A stretch of DNA of 64,000 bases from JBEKSX01 sp049516635 (GCA_049516635.1 JBEKSX010000002.1:1-64000), one strand, 5' to 3'; positions 1 through 8,264 are shown, counted from the stretch's first letter. Numbers and translations: made by a program. Notes: generated by a model from the sequence alone, not told the origin.

Positions 1-1490
1 CATTAGATAGAGAATACTTGCAAAGATTTGGTGAAGCACTCGATAAAAAAAATAATGGTAACTGGGTTTTGAATTATTTCCAACACCTATTTTTGAAAAA
101 CTTTCATGAAAAATCCTACTATATAGTTGATTCTGTAAGAATCTTGGAGCAAGTCGAACACTTTAGAAAAGCATTCAGTTATTTTGTCTATCACATCCAT
201 TTGAAAGCTTCGTCAAAAGTATTAAAGGAAAGATATTTAATAAGAAATGAAATTCAAACTCTAGACAATAAAAAACTTGTAAATCAATATGATACAATAA
301 AGGCTAACGAAACTGAAGCAAATGTGAAAAATCTTGAAAAGGATGCAGATTTAGTAATAGATACAGAGAGATGCAATTCGGAAGACGTATTAATAAGAGT
401 ATTAAGTTTTCTTAAACTTTTGCCACCAACAACAGCTGAAAATGTAGATGTGATAATAGGAGGTCAATTTGGATCAGAGGGTAAAGGGCAAATAGCAGCA
501 TACTTATCTCCAGAATATGATTGTTTAATTAGAATTGGAGGACCTAACGCAGGTCATTCTGTGTTTGAAACACCTAAGCATGACGTATTTCACCTACTTC
601 CTTCCGGTACCAGAAGAAATCCATTTTCAAAACTAATTATCGGCCCCGGTGCAGTAATTAGCATTGAAAAATTAATTACTGAGATCAAGGAATTTGGAGT
701 AGAGGATATGGATAGGCTTCTCATTGATGAAAACACCACAGTTATTACAAAAGCTGATATAGAATACGAAAAAAGGTTTCAAGAGAAAATAAGCTCTACT
801 GCTCAAGGTGTCGGAAAAGCAACAGCCAATAATATACTAAATAGACTTAGAGGGTTGGACAATCACAAAGCTAAAAACTATAGAAAACAATTAGGCCGAT
901 ATCTCGGACATGCGCAAGAAGAACTTGAAAGGCTTTATGCACAAAACAAGAAGATTCTATTAGAAGGTACACAAGGTACCTTGTTAAGCTTACATCACGG
1001 TATGTATCCAAATGTAACTTCAAGAGATACAACTGTATCTGGATGTTTATCCGAGGCGGGAATTTCACCAAAAAGAGTAAGAAAAATAATAATGGTTACT
1101 AGGACGTATCCTATAAGAGTGGGTGGTAATTCAGGTCCTTTTAATAGCAAAGAAATAAAATTTGACGATATTTCAATAAGGTCTCATAAAAAATTAGAAG
1201 TTATTAAAAAAATGGAAATAACTTCAACTACAAAAAGAGATAGAAGAATAGCTGAGTTCAGTTGGTCTTTATTTAGAAAAGCTTGTGAGTTAAATTCACC
1301 TACTGACATAGCCTTAACTTTTGCTGATTACATTTCACAAGATAATGAAAGAGCAAGGAGATACGATCAATTAACATCTGAAACAAGACAAATGATAGAA
1401 GAAATTGAAAGATGTTCAGGTGTCAAAGTTTCTTTAATAGGAACTTGCTTCGATTACAGGGCAGTTATAGACAGGAGGAATTGGAATTAA
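1..1490 (+). CDS. P-loop nucleotide kinase / PurZ-like adenylosuccinate synthetase fusion (5' partial)
   Basis: The reading frame is open to the left edge, so the true start and the Walker A part of the kinase lie outside. Residue numbers count from the TTG at 18. Residues 1-135 look like the second half of a nucleotide or dephospho-CoA-type kinase: IVDSVR, the LID-like ERYLIR, then an N-x-TE segment and ADLVID. Residues 143-490 are an adenylosuccinate synthetase domain: GQFGSEGKG (149-157), GGPNAGHS with the catalytic-type His180, LEGTQGTLLSL, TSRDTT and YPIRVGG. PurA enzymes join Asp to IMP using GTP. Here the catalytic Asp of GDEGKG is Ser153, the change known in phage PurZ, which acts on dGMP to make the 2-aminoadenine precursor. 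The domain is about 348 residues, closer to PurZ than to PurA (about 430). The later TKRDRRIAEFSW stretch also recalls PurZ. It sits in A/T-rich DNA and forms an operon with the next gene. Substrate is inferred, not proven. Confidence 0.85.
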   Translation, partial: LDREYLQRFGEALDKKNNGNWVLNYFQHLFLKNFHEKSYYIVDSVRILEQVEHFRKAFSYFVYHIHLKASSKVLKERYLIRNEIQTLDNKKLVNQYDTIKANETEANVKNLEKDADLVIDTERCNSEDVLIRVLSFLKLLPPTTAENVDVIIGGQFGSEGKGQIAAYLSPEYDCLIRIGGPNAGHSVFETPKHDVFHLLPSGTRRNPFSKLIIGPGAVISIEKLITEIKEFGVEDMDRLLIDENTTVITKADIEYEKRFQEKISSTAQGVGKATANNILNRLRGLDNHKAKNYRKQLGRYLGHAQEELERLYAQNKKILLEGTQGTLLSLHHGMYPNVTSRDTTVSGCLSEAGISPKRVRKIIMVTRTYPIRVGGNSGPFNSKEIKFDDISIRSHKKLEVIKKMEITSTTKRDRRIAEFSWSLFRKACELNSPTDIALTFADYISQDNERARRYDQLTSETRQMIEEIERCSGVKVSLIGTCFDYRAVIDRRNWN

Positions 1491-1491
1491 T

Positions 1492-2124
1492 TTGGATCTG
1501 AAAGCATTTTTTGTTGATAGACCTTTCTTATATCACCTAACGTATTCAGAAAATATTAACCAAATCGTAAAGGACTGTACACTTTACAGTGCAGAACAAC
1601 TAATATCTGAAAGTGAGAATAAGGAGTTATCAAACCTTTTAACTGAAAGAAGAGCAAAAAGACTCCTTGTTAGTATAGATGGTTCAGAAATTTATATAAG
1701 AGATCAGAGACCAATATCTATAACAGCTTTAACGAAATGTTTGACCGATGGGTGGACTCCTAAAAAATATATAAGATTTCTAAATAAGATGGTTTTTATG
1801 TGGTGCACTATCGATAGACTTATTAGGCATTATAATCGTTATAAAGATGAAAATCCTCTTATATTACGTTTCGATACGAAAGAATTACTAGATTTAAACA
1901 CCAATGTTAAATTTTGTAGAATAAATTCTGGCGCTACAAGACCTAATAGTCATTTAAACGGTAAAGCACCATTAAGAGGTAAAAGAACTTTCCTTAATGC
2001 TGAAGAATTTACTTTTGCAGTTAGAGATGTAGCTGAAGTAACATTTGAAGGGGAATGTAAATTGCCTATGTCCTTTCACCGAAGTAACAATCCCCTAGGT
2101 CCTTGGACCTTAATAAAACTATAG
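1492..2124 (+). CDS. DUF7002 family protein
   Basis: This 210-residue protein starts at a TTG one base after the stop of the PurZ-like fusion, so the two are almost surely co-translated. It matches my recollection of DUF7002: an N-terminal YHLTYSENINQI segment (about residues 14-25), IRDQRPIS in the middle, a W-x-IDRL helix, an FDTKELL segment, then INSGATRPNSH and RGKRTF near the C-terminus. No signal peptide or membrane segment is visible, so it is probably cytosolic. DUF7002 has no established activity known to me. The early His in a YHLT motif is reminiscent of DarT-like ADP-ribosyltransferases, which is only an inference. Its coupling to a nucleotide-modifying enzyme suggests a nucleotide or NAD-linked role. 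The DNA is A/T-rich like the preceding gene. Confidence 0.7.
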   Translation: MDLKAFFVDRPFLYHLTYSENINQIVKDCTLYSAEQLISESENKELSNLLTERRAKRLLVSIDGSEIYIRDQRPISITALTKCLTDGWTPKKYIRFLNKMVFMWCTIDRLIRHYNRYKDENPLILRFDTKELLDLNTNVKFCRINSGATRPNSHLNGKAPLRGKRTFLNAEEFTFAVRDVAEVTFEGECKLPMSFHRSNNPLGPWTLIKL

Positions 2125-2165
2125 ATTATTTTGATTCATAACACTTGAATATGTTAATTATCCAA

Positions 2166-3206
2166 TTATTTTTTAATAATCTGTAGATAATCTAGAATTA
2201 TTGAATCACCTCTATTAGGCCATTTCGAAAATAGAACATCTCTATATTTATCCGGTATATCTAAATTATCAATTCTGTAATTTATAGTTGGTGAAGACCA
2301 TATTTGAATGCTTGTTTTGCCAAGGTATTTCTCCCTAAGCTTACAATAATAAACAATTCCTATATCTTCAAATTTAGAAAAATATACTGGTAAATTAAGC
2401 TTTTTCATCTCCTCTGGATAATCATCGTACAAGATGCCTAACGCTATCAATCCTATTCTTGATGTACTAGAACCTCTCATTACAAGCTTTTCTATCTGTT
2501 GAGTTGTAAATCGATTGCCATATTTGTGGCAAATATTAAATAGCAATTCACTCTTTTTGTTTCCTTCAGATGTTCCTCTAATCTTAATACCTAAAATTAA
2601 CACGTCATTTAATATTTCCTCAATTTCTAGTGCATATGTTTTACTCAAATCAAATGTAATTTCAGTTAATTTTTCATATATGTCTTCGTTTCCCAATAAA
2701 AATGCTGTTTCTAAACATGTGTTTAAATCCAATTGTAATTGTGTTAGGTTCCTTCTTTTAGCAATATCAATCATTTTATTATTTAAACTATCCTCTAAAT
2801 TATTTGTTGAAGGTACATCAACTGCAATTGTTTTATTGCCACTATCAATGTCTATGTGTTTCATTTTTATATATTCTTGAATCCATATGTAATATGCAGA
2901 TTCTTCTTTTATATCAACCAACACAAGAATTATGGGTATCTTACATTCAAAGCAATATTTCATAAAACTTCTTTTTAGTCTTGTTATTATTGTGTTATTA
3001 CCTATTTCTAGTTTATCAATTGCTTTCACTTGTATTTTAACAAATTGACCCGTGACGCTTCCCAATTCACAAAATTCAATCTCAAAATCTATACCGTAAT
3101 CTCTTTCCATGTCCCTTACTATCCAATTGTTATTCTTAGAAATTAAATATTTCACAATTGCCTCACCTTTTTCTCCTATAGTTTGTGATTTAGTTCTAAT
3201 TGCCAT
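2166..3206 (-). CDS. DUF4365 domain protein, putative PD-(D/E)xK nuclease
   Basis: This 346-residue protein has an N-terminal DUF4365 domain (about residues 8-150). It shows GEKGEAIVKYL, then DYGIDFEIE (Asp40) and a QVK tripeptide (59-61), which are the acidic and Lys positions of the PD-(D/E)xK restriction-endonuclease fold. The C-terminal half is helical and not recognised. DUF4365 proteins are often found in defence and mobile regions; their substrates are mostly unknown. It converges on the PurZ-like/DUF7002 operon with only 41 bases between the two stops, so it may be a functional neighbour or a separate cargo gene. The ATG start at 3206 places the conserved GE motif ten residues in, as expected. 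The DNA is strongly A/T-rich. No cognate methyltransferase is visible. Confidence 0.7.
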   Translation of the reverse strand: MAIRTKSQTIGEKGEAIVKYLISKNNNWIVRDMERDYGIDFEIEFCELGSVTGQFVKIQVKAIDKLEIGNNTIITRLKRSFMKYCFECKIPIILVLVDIKEESAYYIWIQEYIKMKHIDIDSGNKTIAVDVPSTNNLEDSLNNKMIDIAKRRNLTQLQLDLNTCLETAFLLGNEDIYEKLTEITFDLSKTYALEIEEILNDVLILGIKIRGTSEGNKKSELLFNICHKYGNRFTTQQIEKLVMRGSSTSRIGLIALGILYDDYPEEMKKLNLPVYFSKFEDIGIVYYCKLREKYLGKTSIQIWSSPTINYRIDNLDIPDKYRDVLFSKWPNRGDSIILDYLQIIKK

Positions 3207-3464
3207 TTTACTAATAATAATTTAGTGAATAAGGAGTAATTATAAATATTCTTACTACAAAAATAGAAGATATATAAATATTATGATATTACTTTATTAT
3301 TGTTCAGAAAATCAATAATGGGTTAGATTTTCAGCATCTTCCCCTCCTGAATCTCTCAGTTATCCAGATATTATTGCCTTGATTTTTGCAGATTGATATA
3401 TTATATTTGTAATTGCAGTTTTTAATATGTTGTAGAGGCACCCTGGTGGGGCGTCTCCCTGAGC

Positions 3465-3487
3465 GAGACGACCTGCCAGGTCGTCTC
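3465..3487. repeat. Perfect 23-base palindrome
   Basis: Arms GAGACGACCTG and CAGGTCGTCTC surround a single central C. The flanks (GGCGTCTCCCTGAGC to the left) add more GTCTC/GAGAC units, so the whole block from about 3450 looks like a compact REP-type element. There is no T tract after it, so a terminator role is unlikely. Confidence 0.7.
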
Positions 3488-3561
3488 TACGAATACCGGT
3501 TCATCCGGGTTAAATCGGAGGGGGTGGGTTCAAAAGTAATGAATCAAGTAATGTTTTCAAT

Positions 3562-3727
3562 AAAAATTTTTTGCACTTGTAACTGCCTTATAAATAAATG
3601 AGTTGCGCAGCGGTTAACGGATTTAAATTAGGAGACGGATTTTGCGTTTTAAGCGTTTAATCATTAAAGAGGTAACTTCAAGTTACCGGGGGTACCCCTA
3701 CCACTTACTAACGAATTTCAGCTAACG
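3562..3727. repeat. Dispersed structured repeat, copy 1
   Basis: This stretch aligns, with gaps, to 26310-26486. Shared blocks include AAATTAGG-A-GGATTTTGC, a CATTAAA segment and TTACTAACGAA-TGCAG/TTCAG-TAACG. In the middle are two adjacent hairpins: GGTAACT-TCA-AGTTACC (3671-3687) and GGGGGTACCCC (3688-3698). The first hairpin has a different sequence but the same position in the other copy, which points to conserved structure. It lies just beyond the accessory genes at 1-3206. Confidence 0.65.
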
Positions 3728-3883
3728 TTTTTACAAAATGTTTTCGAAAGAAAGTGAAAACTTACTTAAACCTATGTTTCTGGAACCGGCTATGTTATAA
3801 ATATGTATTATAATTGTAATTAATGCCTAATTTTACTAAGTTTATAAATTCAAAATCAGGAAAATTCTATTTAATAATACAAT

Positions 3884-3931
3884 TGGATTCCCCCGCCAAA
3901 GGCCGGGCAAGCTGCCTTGGAGGGAATGACA
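3884..3931. repeat. REP-like element (TGGATTC ... GGAATGACA)
   Basis: The element begins TGGATTCCCCC and ends AGGGAATGACA, like the right half of the element at 26170-26256. Its interior (GCCAAAGGC) is a different palindrome. It ends 12 bases before the start codon of the next lipoprotein gene, so it may lie in that transcript's leader. Confidence 0.55.
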
Positions 3932-3943
3932 AAATAAATAAAA

Positions 3944-4720
3944 ATGAACGTAAAAAGCATATTTATTATTACTTTACTGACTGCTGTACTCGGGTTAATG
4001 TCATGTAACCACGATGATACTGAGAATACTTCGAAGAAGGATACTACTAAATTCTCCAGTATAACACAAAGTGTGGACGTTCAGACAGGTGAAACGATAG
4101 GTGACAGCAGCAGGATTTACGGTACGGGTAATTTTAGTTACCGTGATTCACTGGACACATTTCACCGGGGTTACAGTATACCGCGTGACAGCATTTACAA
4201 GGTTTATAATATCAAGGAATTCGAAAAATTTAACTTTTTAATAAAAAAGTATCCGACCAGACCGGGTCCGTATCTTGACAGGGGAAATCATTTCCAGAAT
4301 ATTAAGATGTATACGGAAGCTATCGCGGACTATAATAAGTATATAGCACTCAATCCCCGCAATCCTTCGGCTTATATGAATAGGGGCAACGCACACGAAA
4401 GATTAAAAGAATACGATTCGGCGATGTACGATTACAACAAGACACTGGAGCTGAAACCCGATGATACGATCGCTAACTTCAATAAGGGCAACATATATGA
4501 TATCCTCGGGAAATATGACCTTGCGGTAAAAGAATACGACACGGTTATTGTAAAAGACCCGAGGCTTGCTAAAGCATTTTACAACCGCGGAGCGAGTCAT
4601 CTGAGTTTAAAAGATTATTCAGCATCTGTGAAAGATTGGGAAGAAGCCATCAGGCTGAATCCGCCTTATGAACCGGACCTCAGGCCCAGGATAAACAGGA
4701 TAAGACCCCTGATCAGGTAA
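3944..4720 (+). CDS. TPR-repeat lipoprotein
   Basis: This 258-residue protein has a short basic start, a hydrophobic segment and a lipobox ending in Cys21 (LGLMSC), so it is probably an outer- or inner-membrane lipoprotein. Residues about 100-250 hold four tetratricopeptide repeats, recognisable by units such as AIADYNKYIALNPRNPSAYM and NRGNAHERL, ending with an EAIRLNPP unit. TPRs mediate protein-protein contacts; no catalytic domain is present. The ATG at 3944 gives a clean signal peptide. It converges on a second small lipoprotein gene and is near another TPR protein (5255-6355), which suggests an envelope-associated group. The exact role cannot be told. Confidence 0.85.
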   Translation: MNVKSIFIITLLTAVLGLMSCNHDDTENTSKKDTTKFSSITQSVDVQTGETIGDSSRIYGTGNFSYRDSLDTFHRGYSIPRDSIYKVYNIKEFEKFNFLIKKYPTRPGPYLDRGNHFQNIKMYTEAIADYNKYIALNPRNPSAYMNRGNAHERLKEYDSAMYDYNKTLELKPDDTIANFNKGNIYDILGKYDLAVKEYDTVIVKDPRLAKAFYNRGASHLSLKDYSASVKDWEEAIRLNPPYEPDLRPRINRIRPLIR

Positions 4721-4733
4721 AAATTTACGTAAC

Positions 4734-5132
4734 CTACTTTCTGTAGATAGACCAGGTCCCTTTACATTTTACATCGAGAATATACGACCCTGTTTTGGGG
4801 ACGTTGATAGATTTTGTTCCTTTATAATTTCCGGTAACATCAGCGAGCACTTCGACCAGTGTTCCGTCGGGATCCAGCAGGTGAGCGGTAAAATTTGTAG
4901 TACCTTCATACTTAATATCGAACGTTGCAGGTCCCTCGATAAGGTCAATTATCTGAGCCTTATTATCCTGAAAATTCTCGCCCATTCTGTACTGGTCCTT
5001 TTTTTCCTGTTCGGTGGTTTTTGTTTTGCTCTTATCTTTTTCAATGTCCTTCTTCGCTTTGAACCAGCTGCAGGAAAATGCTAAGGCGATTATTATAAAA
5101 AGTGAGAGAATGAAGTTTATCCTGTTACTCAT
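4734..5132 (-). CDS. Small hypothetical lipoprotein
   Basis: This 132-residue protein has an N-terminal signal with lipobox LAFSC (Cys21), then a Lys/Asp/Glu-rich linker (about 25-50), then a beta-rich C-terminal part (about 60-132) containing GPATFDIKYEG and LLDPDGTLVEVLADVTGNYK. I do not recognise the family. The C-terminal part has the length and strand pattern of a small beta-sandwich, perhaps a pre-peptidase-C-like domain, but this is a guess. It converges with the upstream TPR lipoprotein (14 bases between stops) and diverges from the next TPR gene. Confidence 0.7.
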   Translation of the reverse strand: MSNRINFILSLFIIIALAFSCSWFKAKKDIEKDKSKTKTTEQEKKDQYRMGENFQDNKAQIIDLIEGPATFDIKYEGTTNFTAHLLDPDGTLVEVLADVTGNYKGTKSINVPKTGSYILDVKCKGTWSIYRK

Positions 5133-5254
5133 CTAAATATTTATTTTTTGTTGGATTATAGTTTAATTTAGTAATATTTAATAAGTTTATATATACAATT
5201 TGAAATTCGAAAACTATTCAAATAATTTTGAATAAAACTCTTAATATAACCATT

Positions 5255-6355
5255 ATGAACTCTAAAACATTTCACAAATACCTGAAAATATTGATTTTAT
5301 TTATTACAATTACAATTACACTATCTTTTAGATTCGAAGGATGCAGTAAAAATCCCGTAGAATCGGACAGGCACTTGAAAACAGGCATGGGGATGATTGA
5401 TAAAGGTGATATTTCCGGAGCTATAAAAGAATTTGACCTGGCAATAGACCTTAATTCCGATAATTCGGAAGCGTATTATGAGAGAGGTGTTTGTTATATC
5501 TCACAAAAAGACATGAATAGGGGGTTGGAGGATCTTACCCGTGCTATTGCGTTCAACCCAATAAATGCAAAATATTATGATAGACGCGGCTACATCTACC
5601 TGACACTGAATAATTTCAGCAGTGCGATGAATGATTATGAATATGCTGTAAAATTTGACACTAAAAATGCCATCTATGTGAACAAGCGCGGATATGTTTA
5701 TGCTAACCTGAAAGACTACATCCAGGCGGTAAAAGACTACACTAAAGCGATCGAATTAAACCCGGACTATGAAGAAGCAGTGGCTAACAGAGGATTCGCA
5801 TACATAAATCTCAAGAGGTATGATAAAGCTAAATCGGATTTCATCAAAGCTATAACATTGAATCCGAATAGAGGAATTTATTACAACTCACTTGGTTACT
5901 GCTATGCAAACGAACAGCTGTATGACTCTGCCATTTCAAATTACAATAAAGCGATCGAACTCGACAGCAGGAACCCCGATGCGTACATCAACCGCGGTTA
6001 TGCTTATCTTAATACAAAAGCCTACAGATCAGCTGTTGACGATTTTAGCAAAGCCCTGCAGTTAGATTCGACAAAAGCATCCAGCTGTAATTCGCTCGGT
6101 TATGCATACGCTAACCTGAAAGACTACAAGAACGCTGCATTCTATTATGATAAAGCCATCATTCTCGACAGTACGTTTGCTGACGCTTATGTCAACCGCG
6201 GTTTCGCAAAATATAACTCATCACTCTCTCCTGATGCTATGAATGACTGGGAAACAGCAATAAGGCTTAATCCTGAACTGGCAGATTACCTGAGACCGTA
6301 TATGGAAAGACTTGAAGAACTGAATAAGAAACTTGAAGGGAAAAAAAAGAGGTAA
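5255..6355 (+). CDS. TPR-repeat protein, probable lipoprotein
   Basis: I chose the ATG at 5255 over a TTG at 5228 because it gives a normal signal sequence (MNSKTFHKYLKILILF...) with a possible lipobox ending FEGC. The rest of the 366 residues is almost entirely TPR repeats, about eight units of roughly 34 residues with the pattern Y-x-(N/R)RG-x(3)-L...Y..A..DY..AI.L(N/D)P. There is no catalytic domain. Such proteins act as scaffolds. The repeats resemble those of the 3944-4720 protein, so the two may come from duplication. A bidirectional hairpin terminator follows at 6449-6482. Confidence 0.85.
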   Translation: MNSKTFHKYLKILILFITITITLSFRFEGCSKNPVESDRHLKTGMGMIDKGDISGAIKEFDLAIDLNSDNSEAYYERGVCYISQKDMNRGLEDLTRAIAFNPINAKYYDRRGYIYLTLNNFSSAMNDYEYAVKFDTKNAIYVNKRGYVYANLKDYIQAVKDYTKAIELNPDYEEAVANRGFAYINLKRYDKAKSDFIKAITLNPNRGIYYNSLGYCYANEQLYDSAISNYNKAIELDSRNPDAYINRGYAYLNTKAYRSAVDDFSKALQLDSTKASSCNSLGYAYANLKDYKNAAFYYDKAIILDSTFADAYVNRGFAKYNSSLSPDAMNDWETAIRLNPELADYLRPYMERLEELNKKLEGKKKR

Positions 6356-6448
6356 CTATATTCAGCTTATATCATTCAACACTATTTTTCGGTACCATTT
6401 AGTTTTATATGATTGAAAATAATAACTTCTCTAAGAGCTATAAAAAAG

Positions 6449-6482
6449 CCGGAGGAAGGTTGTATTTTCCTCCTCCGGTTTT
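6449..6482. terminator. Bidirectional Rho-independent terminator
   Basis: Stem CCGGAGGA/TCCTCCGG with a 14-base loop is preceded by an A run (6442-6447) and followed by TTTT. It lies between the convergent TPR gene (stop 6355) and the type IX secreted protein gene (stop 6508), so it can serve both. Confidence 0.8.
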
Positions 6483-6507
6483 AAGATCCATTCAGTAAAT
6501 AGAACTA

Positions 6508-7533
6508 CTATTTGATCAAGACCATCTTTTTGGTTTCCGAATAAGTTTCCGCTTGAAGTTTATAGAAATAAATACCGCTTGCATAATTGCTAGCATCGAA
6601 CTCTATTTCGTATTTTCCCGGCACTAAATCGTCATTTACGAGAGTTGTGGCCTCTCTGCCCTGCACATCAAAAAGCTTTAAATTTACAAATCCCGATCGG
6701 GGCACCTGAAATCCTATAATAGTTTTGGGGTTAAACGGGTTCGGATAGTTTTGTTTCAAATCATATTTATCCGGTACCTGTGTGCTGATAGGCCTGATGC
6801 CGATCGGAACACTATTCGGATTATAAATAACATTTTTATAATTGAAAGTGTACCCTAAGACACTAATGGTTGTATACATGATCTTAAAGACACTAAATTT
6901 CTTTCCGGGAACGTACCATTCATAGATGGTATAGGTAGTATTAAGAACAGATTGATACGTATATGAAGTATCTTTGATCGTGATAACCTCTTTCAATCTC
7001 AATGCATTTAAGAAAGTACCGAAGGGCAGATTTATTATACCCCAGGCATCACCGGTGAATACTTCATATCCCCTTCTTAAAATTGTCTGGTTATTCAAAT
7101 TGACAAGCACCGTAAAACTATCTGTCATAACAGAATTGTATCCGAACGGGAAAGTCATGACCGCTTCAGGGTTATTGTAATTTATCGCTGTGTTCGATGA
7201 ATAATAACCTACCATATCTACGCGAGAGGGGGTTTCATCGAAAAAGTTATAACAGGTATCAAGAGATGCAATGTTTGATGTTGGAAAAAGATCCCCGTGC
7301 CCCGTGCTTGCCGGTGTCATCCACTGGTTAACGTTGCTGTCCAATCTTACAAGTGTGGGGTAATTCCACGTTTGATTTGCTCCTGAATTTCCCTGCGTAA
7401 TCCCAGTAGTATCAGCCCTCACATCTATTTGCATATCACCGGGTGAAGGATTGATTGCCGATGTAAGAGTTAGCTGAGAATAAGATTGCACTGTAACTAA
7501 CAACCCAAATACTAAAAGTGTAAATTTACACAT
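6508..7533 (-). CDS. Secreted protein with type IX (Por) C-terminal sorting domain
   Basis: This 341-residue protein starts with a Sec signal peptide (MCKFTLLVFGLLVTVQSYSQ). Residues about 260-341 are a type IX secretion sorting domain: YPNPFNPKT, IIGFQVP, NLKLFDVQGREV-like, GKYEIEFDASNYASGIYFYKL and the final KKMVLIK. This predicts export across the outer membrane with removal or anchoring of the C-terminus. The central region (about 20-250) has no recognised domain; it contains NQTWNYP, a pattern common in secreted proteins of this group. An AAAGGAATATGAC leader gives a reasonable ribosome site before the ATG at 7533. The sorting domain is the best taxonomic marker in the window. Confidence 0.88.
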   Translation of the reverse strand: MCKFTLLVFGLLVTVQSYSQLTLTSAINPSPGDMQIDVRADTTGITQGNSGANQTWNYPTLVRLDSNVNQWMTPASTGHGDLFPTSNIASLDTCYNFFDETPSRVDMVGYYSSNTAINYNNPEAVMTFPFGYNSVMTDSFTVLVNLNNQTILRRGYEVFTGDAWGIINLPFGTFLNALRLKEVITIKDTSYTYQSVLNTTYTIYEWYVPGKKFSVFKIMYTTISVLGYTFNYKNVIYNPNSVPIGIRPISTQVPDKYDLKQNYPNPFNPKTIIGFQVPRSGFVNLKLFDVQGREATTLVNDDLVPGKYEIEFDASNYASGIYFYKLQAETYSETKKMVLIK

Positions 7534-8013
7534 GTCATATTCCTTTATATAATTTTATAAATAAGAATTTCCAAGGAGAAAGAATTTCAGAGAGCAGATT
7601 GTGAGATTTACATCGGTATTCTTAAGCTTAAAAGCTTCATCCCGGCTAATTCAAGATCCATAAATGGAATTTCCTAAAAAAACACAATATTATAAAATTA
7701 GGTTCCTATTTATAATAACATTGAGAATTGCTATGGATAGAGATTTAGCCAAGTCAATAAAAAATAATCAGTTAATAAAGCGTATATCCTTGTCAACAAT
7801 GGAAGAATTATAGTTTCATTGAACATCAATACGGAAATAATATCCTGAAAAAACGCTGGGAACTGCTCTACCCTTTGAAGAAATAAATATAGAAATATAT
7901 TCACATCTAAAGATGTATTTCTAACCTACATAATCAAATACAATACATCTGATTTTTAGGTTAGAATATCAAAAATTATTTCAGTAAAATTGTAAACTCT
8001 TTTAAAATTATTA
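7534..8013. other. Intergenic region, no clear gene
   Basis: No gene is supported here. An inverted repeat TTCTAACCTA/TAGGTTAGAA (7919-7928 and 7957-7966) lies just after a small ACATCT/AGATGT hairpin (7903-7916). Short open frames around 7733-7880 are broken by stops in every frame and may be gene debris. The promoter of the type IX secreted protein should be near 7540-7600. Confidence 0.5.
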
Positions 8014-8128
8014 GCCCGGGTGGTCCCGAGGACTCGGGATACCTGCCTGAATGCCGTTGGCAAACGGTAGGCAGGAACTCCACTGGCAGATGCACCAGCC
8101 TTTAATGGATCGGGGTTGAAACCTGTGC
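8014..8128 (+). pseudogene. Degenerate tRNA-Leu-like copy with palindromic insertions (copy 1)
   Basis: It begins GCCCGGGTGG exactly like the intact tRNA-Leu at 8324, then is interrupted by a CCCGAG-GA-CTCGGG palindrome and a CCTGCCT...AGGCAGG inverted repeat (8042-8075). tRNA similarity then resumes with AACTCCACTGGCAGATGC and CGGGGTTGAAACCTGTGC. The T arm and the acceptor 3' strand are missing, so it cannot make a normal tRNA. Confidence 0.6.
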
Positions 8129-8178
8129 TATATGAAGCATTTTAGTCAATTTCATTTATAGAGCTTCTTTCGATTAAT

Positions 8179-8264
8179 GCCCGGGTGGCCCCGCTAATAG
8201 CGGGGTAAACTCCACTGGTAGATGCGCCCCGATTATATCGGGATCGGGGTTGAAACCCGGTGCG
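8179..8264 (+). pseudogene. Degenerate tRNA-Leu-like copy with palindromic insertion (copy 2)
   Basis: It begins GCCCGGGTGGC like the intact tRNA-Leu, is interrupted by CCCCGC-TAATA-GCGGGG, and continues AACTCCACTGGTAGATGCG. A rebuilt anticodon-like hairpin (CCCGATTATATCGGG) and CGGGGTTGAAACCCGGTGC follow. The T arm and 3' acceptor strand are absent. Confidence 0.6.

Larger units (their letters stand above)
3207..3943. other. Gene-free, repeat-rich intergenic region
   Basis: No convincing gene is seen in this 737-base stretch. It holds the likely leftward promoter region of the DUF4365 gene and three repeat structures listed separately: a perfect 23-base palindrome, a ~166-base structured repeat that recurs near 26.4 kb, and a short REP-like element ending in GGAATGACA. 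Two open frames here (3413-3601 and 3823-4008) run through those repeats and have no recognisable protein features. Confidence 0.6.

Noticed and set aside
3413..3601. 62-codon open frame on the plus strand
   Set aside because: It reads straight through the 23-base palindrome and its repeats; the protein sequence is a by-product of the repeat.
3823..4008. 61-codon open frame on the plus strand
   Set aside because: It overlaps the signal peptide of the TPR lipoprotein in another frame and runs through a REP-like element.
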